A DNA stretch of 64,000 bases from Gymnorhina tibicen (Eukaryota; Chordata; Aves; Passeriformes; Artamidae), in assembly GCA_013399875.1 (NCBI GenBank), contig VXAZ01004042.1:1-64000 (forward strand). The letters run 5' to 3'. The translations under genes and the position numbers were made by a program. How positions within the stretch are numbered: the first letter of the stretch is position 1; each line of letters begins with the position of its first letter. Below the pieces are notes generated by a model that worked only from the letters and a program-made list of their open reading frames with translations, was not told the DNA's origin and did no database searches. Below are positions 26,960 to 38,325 of this stretch, in pieces.

Positions 26960-27130
26960 TTTCTGGGATATTTGCTGTTCAATAAATTATCTGGAAAAAA
27001 AGATTGGAGAGCAAAAAGAGCAACTTTTCTAATGATGTGAAGTTATTCAAGGTCATGGAAACAAGGTGACATGGAATTGCAGAGAGATTTCATGCTAGAA
27101 TAGCAAAAGGAACAAATGAAATTCAGTTTT
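26960..27130 (+). mobile_element. Ancient CR1/L3-like LINE relic, reverse-transcriptase region
   Basis: The text 'gggatatttgctgttcaat', then AATTATCTGGAAAAAAAGAT, then 'aatgatgtgaagttattcaa' followed by 'ggtcatggaaacaagg', then 'gaattgcagagagattt' and finally 'caaatgaaattcag' follows the order of the L3/CR1 segment just around and after the FADD catalytic box. In that segment a 'finally-to-D-D-x-K-L' region is followed by an EELQ-type helix and 'qMKFN'. The catalytic GATGAT is preserved only as 'aatgatgtgaag'. Many indels have destroyed the frame, so this is a very old insertion, probably predating bird diversification. The boundaries are approximate. Confidence 0.6.
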
Positions 27131-30100
27131 TTAAAACTCTAATACTGAAGCAGAGTACTTGTCCTATGAGAAAGGACAAGTAGCTGATCTGTACTCCCTA
27201 AAACATGCATCAAAAGAACAGATGTCTTGTCTTTCAGAGAGACTAAAATCTTAACATTATATATAACATTTTTCAACAGACATTCATGCAATAAAAGGAA
27301 TTGTGCTGTAGCAGCTAGAACAAGAATATAAATATTTAACCTAGTACTATTTAAACTGTGGGTTTTTTTTCGTCTTACAAATTAGGCAGTGTTTTAAGCA
27401 AGAAGTTTGTGAGAAGTAGAATCACCGTTCAAAAGAGGTGGAATGACAATATGAACATTTGAAATGGCAAATACAATATAGATACAGATAAAAGTAGAAT
27501 GCAGAATTGGAAAAAAGTTGGGCTTAGACAAAATTGCCATTTCATTTAAACTGGTTTTTGCTCCAGGTTTTGGGACCAAATGTGAATGTATTTTAACAGC
27601 TGATTGTGAGAGCAAGTATGTAAAATCCATTTTTTAAATGTACAAGATCAGCTAACGTAAACTGTGTAACTGTTTCCTATGTTAACGAAAACTTCATAAG
27701 CATAGAAAGAATTGGAAAGAGGAAACTGGAGTGAAACATGGCAGATATTCTGGTAGCAATGCTTCTGACTTCTCTTACAGTCTTGATTTTTATTTAAAGA
27801 ATTTATTGGATGTAAATGGTCCTGGTTACTGCAGTTATGATTGGTTTCTATCTCCAAGGAAATCAATACCATAACACACCATGAAACTAAACCAAAACTG
27901 CAATACTGGCACACTGAAAAGGTTTTCATAGTTCATTATATATCAGATTATCATATTTACCAAATTACATAAAGAGAAAATATCAACAACATTTCATCTA
28001 GTCTGTAGCCAGCATAATCTAATTTAAAATGAATATGATACAAAAACCAGTGCAGAACAGGAAAGAACAATAAAAGGAAAAATTACAATCTAAGAGCCAA
28101 GTGTAATGCAAGGAGGAAGAAAAAACCTGCAATATAGTTGCTTTACATGGTTGCTGCTACCACAGAATTACTTCTCTTGTAAGAAGAACCAAAAGAACAG
28201 ATTAATTCTCTGTCAAATCAAATTTTCCCCCTGAGACTACATATGACATTAAAAATGGGAACAGTGGATTTTTAGCAATTCTCCGTCTGAACCAGAGTGT
28301 GGCAGACTCCAGAGAGTCCATCTAGTTGCTGTAAATTCTTTCTTTTTCAAGACAAGACATACCATTCTGCAACATTCCCTCTTCATGAGAAGACTTCTTT
28401 TAAATTATATTCTCTGTTCAGTTTTCAACTGCAGAAATGGAATTTTTTCTTTCAAACTAAGCACACCCACTCTAAATACACAATATGTGTTGGATTCCAG
28501 TCTTTCTCTGGGTTTCTTTTTTACCCTAGTTCAAACCTTTAAGACCAAGCTTTTCCATTGCAGCTCAAGAGGATGCACATGTATGTAACAAAGGAGAAAG
28601 TACGTCAGCAATTTTATTAATTTATGTTTCTTCTGTAGAAGTGACTGACAGGTTTTGAAATTTATTTTGGACAAAGGGCTACTATATATTGCAGAGAAAT
28701 TCCTCCTTAGTCATGCCATTGATATGCATATAAAGTGAGTCAGCATCACCTGTTTTTTATTCCCAATGTAGAGGAGATGACCTGTTCCCTGTGTAACATT
28801 AGTTTCTTCTTGGCTTTTGGCAAGATCTGTGGATATTCTGGCTGAGAAACAAATGTTTGTATCTGACCAGAAAAGGATTGTTTTTAAAAACTGCTGGGTT
28901 TTCCTGTTAATTTTGCTTGTTAAACTTCAGCAGCAAAAGAAGCTTTTAACATTTTAAGTGGGCTGTGAACATAATTTACCACTTTGAGTTTAATTAATTG
29001 TTGATATCCGAATCTTGTCAAATGTAATTTGCTTTGAAAGAAGCATGACAGCAAGTGGAGTACCTGGAGACTGTAGTCTAGGATTTGGGAGCCTTGTTCT
29101 GTTAAAAAAAAGGAATCTGTGAAGGGAGACCCCTCTAAATTCCTGTCCTTCTTGATCTTTGTGCCCTTATGTCTTAAACAGTTTTAACTTTTATTGCTGT
29201 AAGTGAACGTTCAGAGGTTAAAAAATGGCAATCTACATAGTTAATTTGTATCTCACTACTTTTCCGCTCTGTTCTGTCTTTCCTCTCCAAACACAGATTC
29301 TTCACTGAATGTATGTACATGGATGTATATGGGTAATTGCTTTTAGGTTCCTGATAACTTACTTTTTTTCCACGGAACTCAGGTTTCAGTGCAGATGTGT
29401 GGTATATATTTGACGGAAAATTAGTCACAACAGTTTTCCACCTTATTGTTCCATGTATTGCTTTGTATCTTACAGTGTAACGGTCAATGCTACTCAGAAA
29501 TAAAAATTATTTCTAACTAGGTATTTGTAAAAAGTTCACAACTGTCTCTTTTCACAGTGCTGCTTTGAGGTGCAATTGTAAAGGGAAGGTTTTCCATCAA
29601 TTGTGGGTGACTTTTTTACATTCTTAAATACTTCAGTGCTTAAACCTGCTTAACTTGTGACTTAGTAATAGAAATACTGTGCTCCTGTATTTCTAGATAA
29701 GCTCCTGATCAAGAATAGCTCCTGATAGCATAGCTGCAGCTGATTATATAGTAGCTGTTTGTTTTAGAAGAAGATCCAGGTGGATATCTGAAAAAAATGG
29801 AGAAAGTAGCATAATTAATGAGGTTTAAATAAATTTGGTCTGAATTACTTGTTTGGTGTCAATAGAGAATCTGTAGCAAAGACAGGAATAGCATATGGTT
29901 ATATCAGTAAGAGACTGTCTTGCTGCAATCCTGGTGTCGTTCACAACTTCACAAGTTCTACAATAAATGAACCAAAGATGCAACAGTCACTGACAGTTCC
30001 TCATTCTTTCCCAATGGAGATGCATCTTCTACACTGAATAGTAATACAGTTTTGGTGGGAAGGGCCACATAAATGATGGTTTCGCATGACTTTATTTTCA

Positions 30101-30500
30101 TGTGAGGTGGGAAAAGTGGACTTTAACAGCCTGAACTGATACCTTTGCACTTTCCTTCTGTCAGTCTGTATGCAGTTGATCAGCAAGTCATGAACCCTTA
30201 AATTCCCCGTGAAGTCATGTGGCTTGGGCTGTTGCTGCTGGTTACATTGACTACTGTAGAACAGGAGAAGGCGTGTTTTGTTAGCAAGCTGTCTAACCTT
30301 TGCCAGGAGAGAAGCAGATAACAGGAGTTAGGCATTCCACTTGAAGAAGCTCTGGAAAGCATAGAAGTTTCTGCTTCTTTTTCTGTAGCTCTGAGCATGA
30401 AAATTTTGCTTGTCCAACTTGCTTTCCTACCCCCTACCCCTGCTCCATCTTTGGATGTTTGTCTCAATCTTGTTCGTGATACCCAACTGCATTATTCAGA
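27131..30500. other. Intergenic or intronic DNA, no gene seen
   Basis: AT-rich sequence without recognisable exons. The first few hundred bases may contain further unrecognisable parts of the 27.0 kb L3-like relic. No simple repeat of note occurs here. Confidence 0.6.
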
Positions 30501-30504
30501 GTTC

Positions 30505-31150
30505 CTGTGTCAATCACAGTCTATTCGTTCCGTCTGTACCAGTGTCTTCATGGAGCTTACCTGGTTCCCCTCTCTCTTTCTTCTGACTACCATTCATTAT
30601 TTCCTTCCTTGGACCTCTTTCTAATTTTTCTCCTTTTTGCTCTGTTCCATCTTCTTGTGCCCCCACCTCATCAGTGTCTGTCAGAAGAAATGGAAAGGAG
30701 CTACATGAATGTGTCTTCTTCCCATTGCCTTTCAGCACCTGTGATGCTGTCTTTGTGTCCCTTCCCTTGCATTCCCAGAGTTTCCCAGCTCTGTGGTAGT
30801 CCCTCCTTGTGCCTTTCTTTCTGTTCTCAGAATTTTCCCACTTTCTCAGCATCCTCATTCTCACTCCTCACCCAACTGCTTGTTAGTCCTTCATCTGCCA
30901 TTTTTCTTACTGACTCTTAGTCAATTGCCTCTTCTGTCTTCCATCCTCTTTGCCCAAATGATTTGGTTTTCCATTGACCCTCCCTCCAGTTCCCACTGTT
31001 CTTGCCAAGTAGGCTCAAATCCTCCCTTGCCAGTTTCCTGCAGCTTCCCACTCACCTCATCTGCTGCAATCTACTTTTTTCCTTTTCCTCACTTGATTCA
31101 TGCCCTTTGCATTCTAATCACATTTTTCTTTCTGTGTTGCCTAGGTGTCA
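30505..31150 (+). repeat. Long pyrimidine-rich tract
   Basis: For about 650 bases the + strand is strongly biased to C and T, with few purines in long stretches, as in TCTCTCTTTCTTCTGACTAC and 'ttttcctcacttgattc'. It is not a pure microsatellite: no unit repeats cleanly. The 137- and 122-codon + frames here are serine/leucine/phenylalanine-rich, as any C/T-rich sequence would be, and the opposite strand gives an Arg/Lys/Glu-rich frame for the same reason. The tract ends at TTTCTTTCTGTGTTGCCTAG followed by GTGTC, which resembles a 3' splice acceptor with a very long polypyrimidine region. No exon is evident downstream. Confidence 0.7.
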
Positions 31151-32320
31151 GCACAGAGTAGTTGAAAGCTTAGGAGAAACTTTCTGGCTTCTGGATTGTA
31201 TTTTCAGTGCTTACCTAACCAAAGAGCTAAAACTGTGGGGAAAATTCATTTTTGAAAGGACCAACTTTATCCTTGAAGTCATGGTTGTCAAAGAAAGATT
31301 GTAAAACTTTCTTGGTAAAATTCCTAAACTTTTTCCAGTGCTGCTGTGGCAGTATTCTTCCAGATAATGTCAGTGCACAAAAGATCCTCAGTTGTTGGGG
31401 CTGTGTCTATGTACTGTATAAAACTCTTTGGATGTTGTAACTTGGAAACTTTTACTCTGGGGAAAATGGAGCATAGAGACCTCTGACAGTATTGAGGTTG
31501 TCCACAGTTTTTAGACAGCTTAGCTGATAAAGTTGAAAAAAACCTACTGAGACTTGCTATGCTGTGTTGTGGATCTCAGCTCTTTTTTTGTCATTAGTAT
31601 GTACAAATTTCTTATTCCCACAGTGCCTTGGAAATGCATTTTGGGCCAATTCTGGGGTATGAAAACAGTAAAATGCAAATTGCTATCCTATAAATTGCAC
31701 ATCGTTAAACGTATCAGGCTCCTTCTACTAAATGTACAGGTGCCCCTGTGCTCACAGATGAGGCTTCAGTGTGTGTGCACATGCATTTTGCTCAGGTTTT
31801 AAAATACTTTCTGTATCCAGGTTTCTTGAAATTATTTTAGTTATTTTATGACAGATGAGCTCCATGTTGAGTATTGCCTCAAGTTAGATGATATGTCAAA
31901 ACTAACAAAGTTGGCTGATGTTACTTTTTATAAGAAAGTGAAAACAAAGTGTTCTAATAGCAACTTGAATGTTGAGCAATCTTTAAATTTCATTCTAGCC
32001 TGCATAATTTTAAACAGCTCTTGTGGAATAACAGTAAATGCCTTGGTTCTTCACTGCGCTGTTAGAAGAGGGAGCTATCCCTTAACCATGATGACAAGGT
32101 AATTAAAGCCTGTCTTCTGCCTCTTGACCACAGCTGTCCCTTTGCTCTCCTACCCTTGCTGGTGAGAGTATGCAGTCCCACCAGAGCCAAACTAGTAAAG
32201 TCTGGTCAAAGACTCAGATTTTTAGTGTCTTTTAAGATAGAAATTATGCATCAAAAAACTGTTGCCTTGTTTTCTGCAACTGAGTCATCAAACCTGATTA
32301 TAAGGACTTTGTGCCCTGAA
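31151..32320. other. No gene seen
   Basis: No recognisable exon or mobile element. Open frames of up to 84-100 codons show no family resemblance. Confidence 0.55.
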
Positions 32321-32773
32321 TCAGACTAAGGATCTGACTAGGGAGTGTCCTTCACTGGTTCTCTGTATGGTTTTATGAACACACCCCACATCCTCTGGGA
32401 TGGAGGGTGTGTTCATACCTTCTATCTTCCAGACTCCACAGAGATTCCTATGTGATGGAGGCTTTTCTGCATGGAGCATTCTGGCGTGGGCTTTACTTTT
32501 TGTGTTTGAGGGCTCCAAGGTGACCAAAAGCTCTTTACCCTCATACCAGAAGATCTTTTCCAAGACTATTCTGAGGTGCCAGTCTTTCACCAAAACCACC
32601 TTAGAACCTGAAAGCTTCTCAACACAATTGGATCCTTCTTGGTCATTCAGAAAGTGAGGAGAAACCTTGCTGAGAAGCTGCAGCACAATCCCCATCCCAC
32701 ACACAGGCCTGAAGGCCCCCTTACCATGCCATGTGCTGGTTCTGGCAGGTACTGCCAAGGTTAGAGAGCCCAT
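32321..32773 (-). other. 150-codon ORF of doubtful significance in a GC-richer block
   Basis: This is the longest minus-strand frame in the window, starting from an ATG at the right end (MGSLTLAVPARTSTWHGKG). Its composition is more protein-like than most chance frames here, but I see no domain, signal peptide or membrane segment. Codons near its C-terminus are supplied by the 40-bp hairpin at 32376-32415, which argues that the DNA evolved as a structured repeat rather than as a gene. The surrounding 32.3-33.0 kb is GC-richer than its flanks. It may be part of an unrecognised interspersed element or an old retroviral or pseudogene fragment. No function is proposed. Confidence 0.2.
32376..32415. 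repeat. 40-bp near-perfect inverted repeat (hairpin)
   Basis: The arm TGAACACACCC (32376-32386) is exactly complementary to GGGTGTGTTCA (32405-32415). Inside it, CATCC (32389-32393) pairs with GGATG (32398-32402). Two mismatched positions separate the two stems, and the loop is only about four bases around TCTG. The structure is 11 bp plus 5 bp of perfect stem, which is unlikely by chance for an arm this close and this long. It could be an internal palindrome of a transposon, a cruciform site or an RNA hairpin. It is shorter than a typical pre-miRNA. Confidence 0.8.
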
Positions 32774-35700
32774 GAACTAGATTTAACTAGCCTTGGTGGA
32801 TCCCATGCTGCTTGTCTATCCCACCCACTGCAGAAGTCGAGCACTGCAATCTTCCATCTTAGGCAAGTCTTCCTAGACTCACATTTCTGGGCAGAGCACC
32901 ACTGGGTATCATCCACCATCTCCTTAGACACCTTCAAGGATCAGTGGGTGTTGGTAGTGCTGCTCTGCTTGGCATCGCCTTGTCATTCATCTTTCAGCCT
33001 CCAAGCCCTGACAATTATTTCATCTGTTGTTCTTCTCTGACAGATGAGCTGTTTGGTTTTGCAGCATAAATGGAGAAAAATGTGAAAGAGACTTACTAAC
33101 TGCAGATGCTAAGAGAACATTGTGAAAGAAGAACAGCAAACCATCCACATTGAGCAGTGTGGCTCAGTGGCTCCAGTAACTTCCCAAATCAAAAGCTCTG
33201 CATACAATAAAAGCCAAAGAAGAAGATACATGCTCTGTGGAATGTCTTCTGTATGATCTAGTATTCCACATTGTTACTCTACGAAGTTTTCTCATCATCC
33301 CTCTGTAAATGCATTGCCTTTCTATTTAGATTTTCTTGGGTGTTTTTTCCTTTTTATTTCACTCTGCTTTTTTTTAATTGTTGGGTTTTGCTTATAGGGA
33401 GAGATTTTGCAGTGACAAACCAACAGTAATAACATCTGTTTTGTATAGTAGTAAATTATCTGAAATGCCACTTACTTTGTTTTTAATGGATAACAACCAA
33501 TATTTCTACCTGAACTGTCACACACTTCATAATTGTTTCGTTTAGTGTGTTAAAATAGGCAGTGATTTTTATATGCTTTGAGTTTGAGCTATGTAAACAT
33601 GAAACAGCTATTATGAAATGCACTGAAAACATTCTCAATTACTTAAGCACTGGATATGTGGATGCTTGCAAAGATTTTAATTTTCTGTATTAATGCTACT
33701 GTATGAAAGTTGATTTCCATGGTTAACTTTTCATTTTAGAAGCTTCATTAGCATAGTTTTGGTTTTTACCAACAGCCCATAGCAGTAGTCGAAAGGCATT
33801 TGATGTGGTTGTTTCTATATGCCTTTATTGGAATTACACTTGCTCTTACCCAAGTTTCACTTTGTGTAAAACTAGTCTACCATTTCAGTGCACTGATTTT
33901 TAGGTTTATCCCCGTAAATTTAGGGTGTTTGTATGTGTATATGTATTTTTTTACGATTATGGCTTCTTAAATATCTAATTTCTGAAAGTAAAACCATCAT
34001 CCTGTGACACAGGAAAAAAAACCTTAACCAATGAAGGTGCCATTACATAAAAAATACTTTGCAACTTCCATCTTTGATATGTTAGAATTCTTCCATTTCT
34101 GGATTTCTCTGCCTCTTTGTTAAGGCTGTACAACATATATATATATTTTTTTTCTGTCTTTTTGGTTTCAATTTCAATGAATCAGGAAGAAAAAACCCAA
34201 CTTTTTCTGACAGTAGTAAGAGGATTTTTAGCATGGTACATGAGCTGGAATTGCATGTTACAAGTGGAGCAACAAACAATCTTGAGGAAATAGATTATTT
34301 GATTTTTCCTATTTATAAGTTTCATGCTGTTTTAAATTAGGTACACCTGTAAAACGGAAAAGGAATGTATTTTAGTGCACTTCCTAGAGAAAATATAGAG
34401 CATTTTTAATTAGTGTGATGACTAGTCAACTTAATCTCTTCTGTTCTTCTTGGAAATTTTGCTAATTCCTGTTTTTCTGGATACCACTTATTTCTTCCTT
34501 TCTATTTGCGTCTCTTTGACCTGTAAGAATCAATACTCTCTTTCTGCTGTTTTTCAGTGTTTACTTTTACATTATGGCACTGAAAACATGACCCTTTAAG
34601 ATCCTTCCTGTCTAGCATAAGCTGATATGGCACAGATTGCTTAGGGAAGAGTTAGAAGGATCCTGTTTGGGTTTGTGTTTTGTTTTGTTGGGTTTTTTTT
34701 TTTTGTCTTCTTGGAACAGCTTCAGCTTGTGAAAGTTGTCAGAGTTGCAGTTTTACTTTGCAAGTGGCACTTTGATTTAAATCTAAGTCTGGAAAACAGC
34801 AGGAAGCTGTGGTTAAAAATAGCTGTAAGTATTTCCTTATCTTCTAAAGTATTAATTGACAAAAATCTATACTGCCCTCATCTGTTCTTTTCCTTTCAAT
34901 TCTTAAACATCTGCTTTACCAGATTTTCCTTATAACAGCAGTTCCAGACTCTCAGATTTAATCTTAGAACAATATCTGACTAATTATTTAAAATATGTAT
35001 TAAATGTATGCTGCATCTGGGTAACATGTTACCTTGTAAAAGCAAGATTTTGTTTCCTTTTTTTTTTAATTTTGGGGTTTTTTTGTTGTTGTTGTTGCTT
35101 ACTGCTTTGTGAAAACTTAAGTCTTCGTGCTGGAGTTTGTGCTGTTTCTTCCTTAGGATTCATGTCTCTATTAAAAATTCCTTTTTTGCTGTGCAGTGAC
35201 TTCACAAAGTTTATGAAATGAAAGCTGAGCAAATGATTTGTCTTAAGTTCTGAACGTAGTGTTCTGTAAGGTTTCATTAAGACTTTTCATCTGCTTTTTA
35301 ACTGAGAAAAGGCATCTATATGTTGCAAAAGGATGGTAAATTTAGGGCCAGGAAAGAAAGTTTTGTACCCATAAGAATACTCAGATTTCAGAGTTCTCAA
35401 GTGCAGTTTATAAATGTGTACTCTTTTTAAGATTTAGTTCTCATCAGAGATCTGGTAAGTAAAGTATGTTCCATCTTAAATATTTAAATGATACCATTTT
35501 TTTGCTACTGATCATAATAGCTCTTAGAATTTCAGGATCAAAATGATCTTTTTTAGGTGTCCTTAATATATGTCTAACTGAATCCATAGCTGAAAACCAC
35601 TCTGTTCAGCAGGATTTTGCTATTGAACCTCAGACATGAATGTGGTTCTCTTTGGCATGATTTCATTAACTGCTTATGATCTTGGGATATCATCTAAAAA

Positions 35701-36717
35701 GAAAAATAATAAAACAACAGAAGTTTTAAAAACTGGAGAAACTACCTGCAAAACCTGAATTAGCCCAATCATGCATGCACTTGAGAAAAGGCTTGGTGTA
35801 GTATTTTTAAATTGAATATTGAATTCTGTGTGCCTGTCACATTACTTTGATATTTTGTTAACCTCTTTGAATTCTGTGGGCTAAAGTAAAGGAACTGTAA
35901 AGAGATGACCTATAAACTAACTGATGGGGAAGAGAAGGCTCTAAGGAAAGGATCAAGGAGCAGGCTGTGGCTCCTTGCCAGGGCTGATATCGACTCAGGT
36001 TATCGGGACAAGAGGAGTGTAAATGTTTGCAGAGGCTTTTAAGGTACCAGAGACTACTGTACAGGTAAAGCTGTGTCTTCAAGCTTTTGCTTTCATTATC
36101 ATCTGTCTTCAGGATTTAATGAATAGTATCTTTCAAAGATATCGATGCAAGGTTATTTCAGGTCTCTGACTGGAAACACCTGAGAGACAAAATAAATTTG
36201 CCAACATTACTCGCAGTGTTGAGAAGAAAGGAGGGGTACAAGTCTGAGATCCTGTCTGACACCAAGTTATTGCAGTCATTTTGCAGAGCAGCCAAGATCC
36301 AAGAGATGAGCCAGGTCACCAGCTGAAGGAAAGAGTAAATGTAAAATGTGAAGCATGGCCACTGCATACCTGGAACAGTAGTGGTTATAATGGTTTGTAA
36401 TTTACAGCTTTCCATCACATCTCATTCACTGATCAATGAACAAAGCTTGCTCTGGCTGTGTAACTGCTTCTCAGGTCACTTTTGTAGAACACTTGGTGTT
36501 CACAGGAGCAGCTGCACTCTGTTAAAATTCTCATCTGCACATGTATGTGGCTGTCAAAATGATAAATACTTTCAAAAACTTGAACTTTCAAATTATTGAA
36601 CACTTTGTGTTGGTGCCTTTTTTATTTAATTTTTAAATCTGGTCTTACTTTATCAAGTGAAGCCTACTCTTCTATTGTCAGAGTGATGTTGTGAAGATGT
36701 TTAAGTACATGGATACA
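32774..36717. other. Mostly AT-rich DNA, no gene seen
   Basis: The first 230 bases continue the GC-richer block of 32.3 kb without a recognisable family. The remainder is AT-rich with low-complexity T/G stretches (12 T at 34693-34704; T-rich and TTG repeats at about 35055-35100). No exon signature is seen. Confidence 0.55.
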
Positions 36718-38325
36718 AAGAATTGTAGGATCATAAAAATATAAAAAAAAAATATGATGAAGTGGAAGGGACCTATCAGGATCATCGAGTCCAACTCCTG
36801 GCCCTACACAGGACATCCCAGGAATCTCACCATGTACCTGAGAGCATTTTCCAAACACTTCTTGAGCTCTGTCAGGCTGGTGCTGTGACCACTTCCCTGG
36901 GGAGCCTGTTCAAGTGATCAACCACCCTCTGGGTGAAAAACTTTTTCCTGGTATTCAACATAAACATCTCCTACCACAGCTTTGTGCTGTTCCCTTGAGT
37001 CCTGTCACTGGTCACAAGAGTGAAGAGATTGGTACCTGTCCCTCTGTTTTACCTTGTGAGGTTGTTGAAGACCAAGTGAGGTCTTCCCCCCAGTCTCATC
37101 TTCTCCGGGCTGAACAGACCAAGTGACCTCAGCCTCTCCTCACACGGCTTCCCCTCCAGACCCTTCACCATTTTGTTGCTCTCCTTTGCACACCCTCCAA
37201 CAGTTCAACGTCTTTTTTGTATTGTGGCACCCAAAACTGCCCCCAGCACTTGAGGTGAGGCTGCCCCAGTGCAGGGTAGAGCAGGACAATCCCCTCCCTT
37301 GCCTGGCTGGCGATGCTGTCCCTGATGCCCCCCAGGACAGGGTTGGCCCTCCTGGCTGCCAGGGCACTGCTGGCTCATGTTCAACTTGCCATGGACCGGG
37401 TCCCCCAGGTCCCTTTCTGTGGCACTGCTCTCCAGCACCTCATTCCCCAGTCTCCACCCACAACTAGGGTTGCCCCATCCCAGGTGCAGAATCCAGCACT
37501 TTTCCTTGTTGACCTTCATATGGTTGGTGATTGCCTAGACCTCTAATTTGCAGGGCCTCTCTGCCCTCAAGGGAGTTGACAGCTCCTTCTAATTTAGTGT
37601 CATTGGCAAACTTGACTAGTGTTGCTTTGAGTCATTAATGAAGCTGTTGAAGAGAACTGGGCTGAGGATGGAGCCCTGTGGAACCCCACCTGTGACAGGT
37701 CACCAGCCTGATGTCACCCCATTCACTGTGACTCTTTGTGCCCAAGCCGTGATCCAGTTGCTCTCCCATCGTGTAGCAGGGTTATCCAGCTGTGAGCTGG
37801 ATGCTTTGTCTGTAAGCGTATTGTGAGAGAGTATCAAAAGCTTTGCTGAAGTCCAGAAAGGTTACATCCTAGGCTTTCCTAGATCAGCTCTGTGGGTTAC
37901 CCTCTCGTAGAAGGAAATCGGGTTTGACAAGCAGGACTTTCCCCTCATGAGGCCATGCTGGCTGTGACCAGTGATTGTGTTGTCCTTCTGGTGTTTTTCA
38001 ATACTTCCTTTCCATGACTTTACCAGGCACTGAAGTGATACTAACAGATCTGTAGTTTCTGGGGTCCTTCTTTTTGCCCTTCTTCAAAAATGGGACAATA
38101 TTCTGCCAGCTTCCATCCAGCTGGGACCTCTCTGGATTCTTGAGACCGCTCGGAAATCATCAAGAGAGGTTTTGATGACGTCAGCCAGCTCTTTGAGGAT
38201 TCTTGGATGAATCCCATCAGACTGCATAGATTTGTAGGATCCAGCTGGAGTAGTAGATCCCACACAATTTCAGGGTCAGCTGGGAGTTGAACATTCTCAT
38301 GGTGATGCCTCTGCAATTTAAATCT
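36718..38325 (-). mobile_element. CR1 LINE, 5'-truncated 1.6-kb copy with decayed reverse transcriptase
   Basis: Read on the minus strand, the element begins near 38320 inside the reverse-transcriptase fingers (DLLLQLDPTN..., then EVPAGWKLAEYCPIFEEGQK, matching CR1 'evPadWKlanv.PIFKKG'). It continues through motif A (FLDFSKAFDTL at about 37828-37860) and motif C at 37599-37610, which reads F-A-N-D instead of the family's F-A-D-D. It then passes a WILHLGWGNP and ESSATERDLGDPVHGKLN region, and finally the CR1 3' UTR ending in 'aggtcccttccac' and a degenerate TATGATCCT tail with an A/T-rich insertion (about 36718-36765). Multiple stops and frameshifts make it non-functional. The loss of the catalytic Asp is independent proof of decay. 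No 5' UTR, ORF1 or endonuclease is present, as usual for CR1 copies. Confidence 0.93.

Noticed and set aside
30507..30920. 137-codon + frame, Ser/Leu/Phe-rich
   Set aside because: It lies wholly in the pyrimidine-rich tract, and its composition follows from the C/T bias.
37123..37546. Overlapping 77-114 codon + frames rich in Pro and Ser
   Set aside because: They are antisense to the CR1 copy at 36718-38325.
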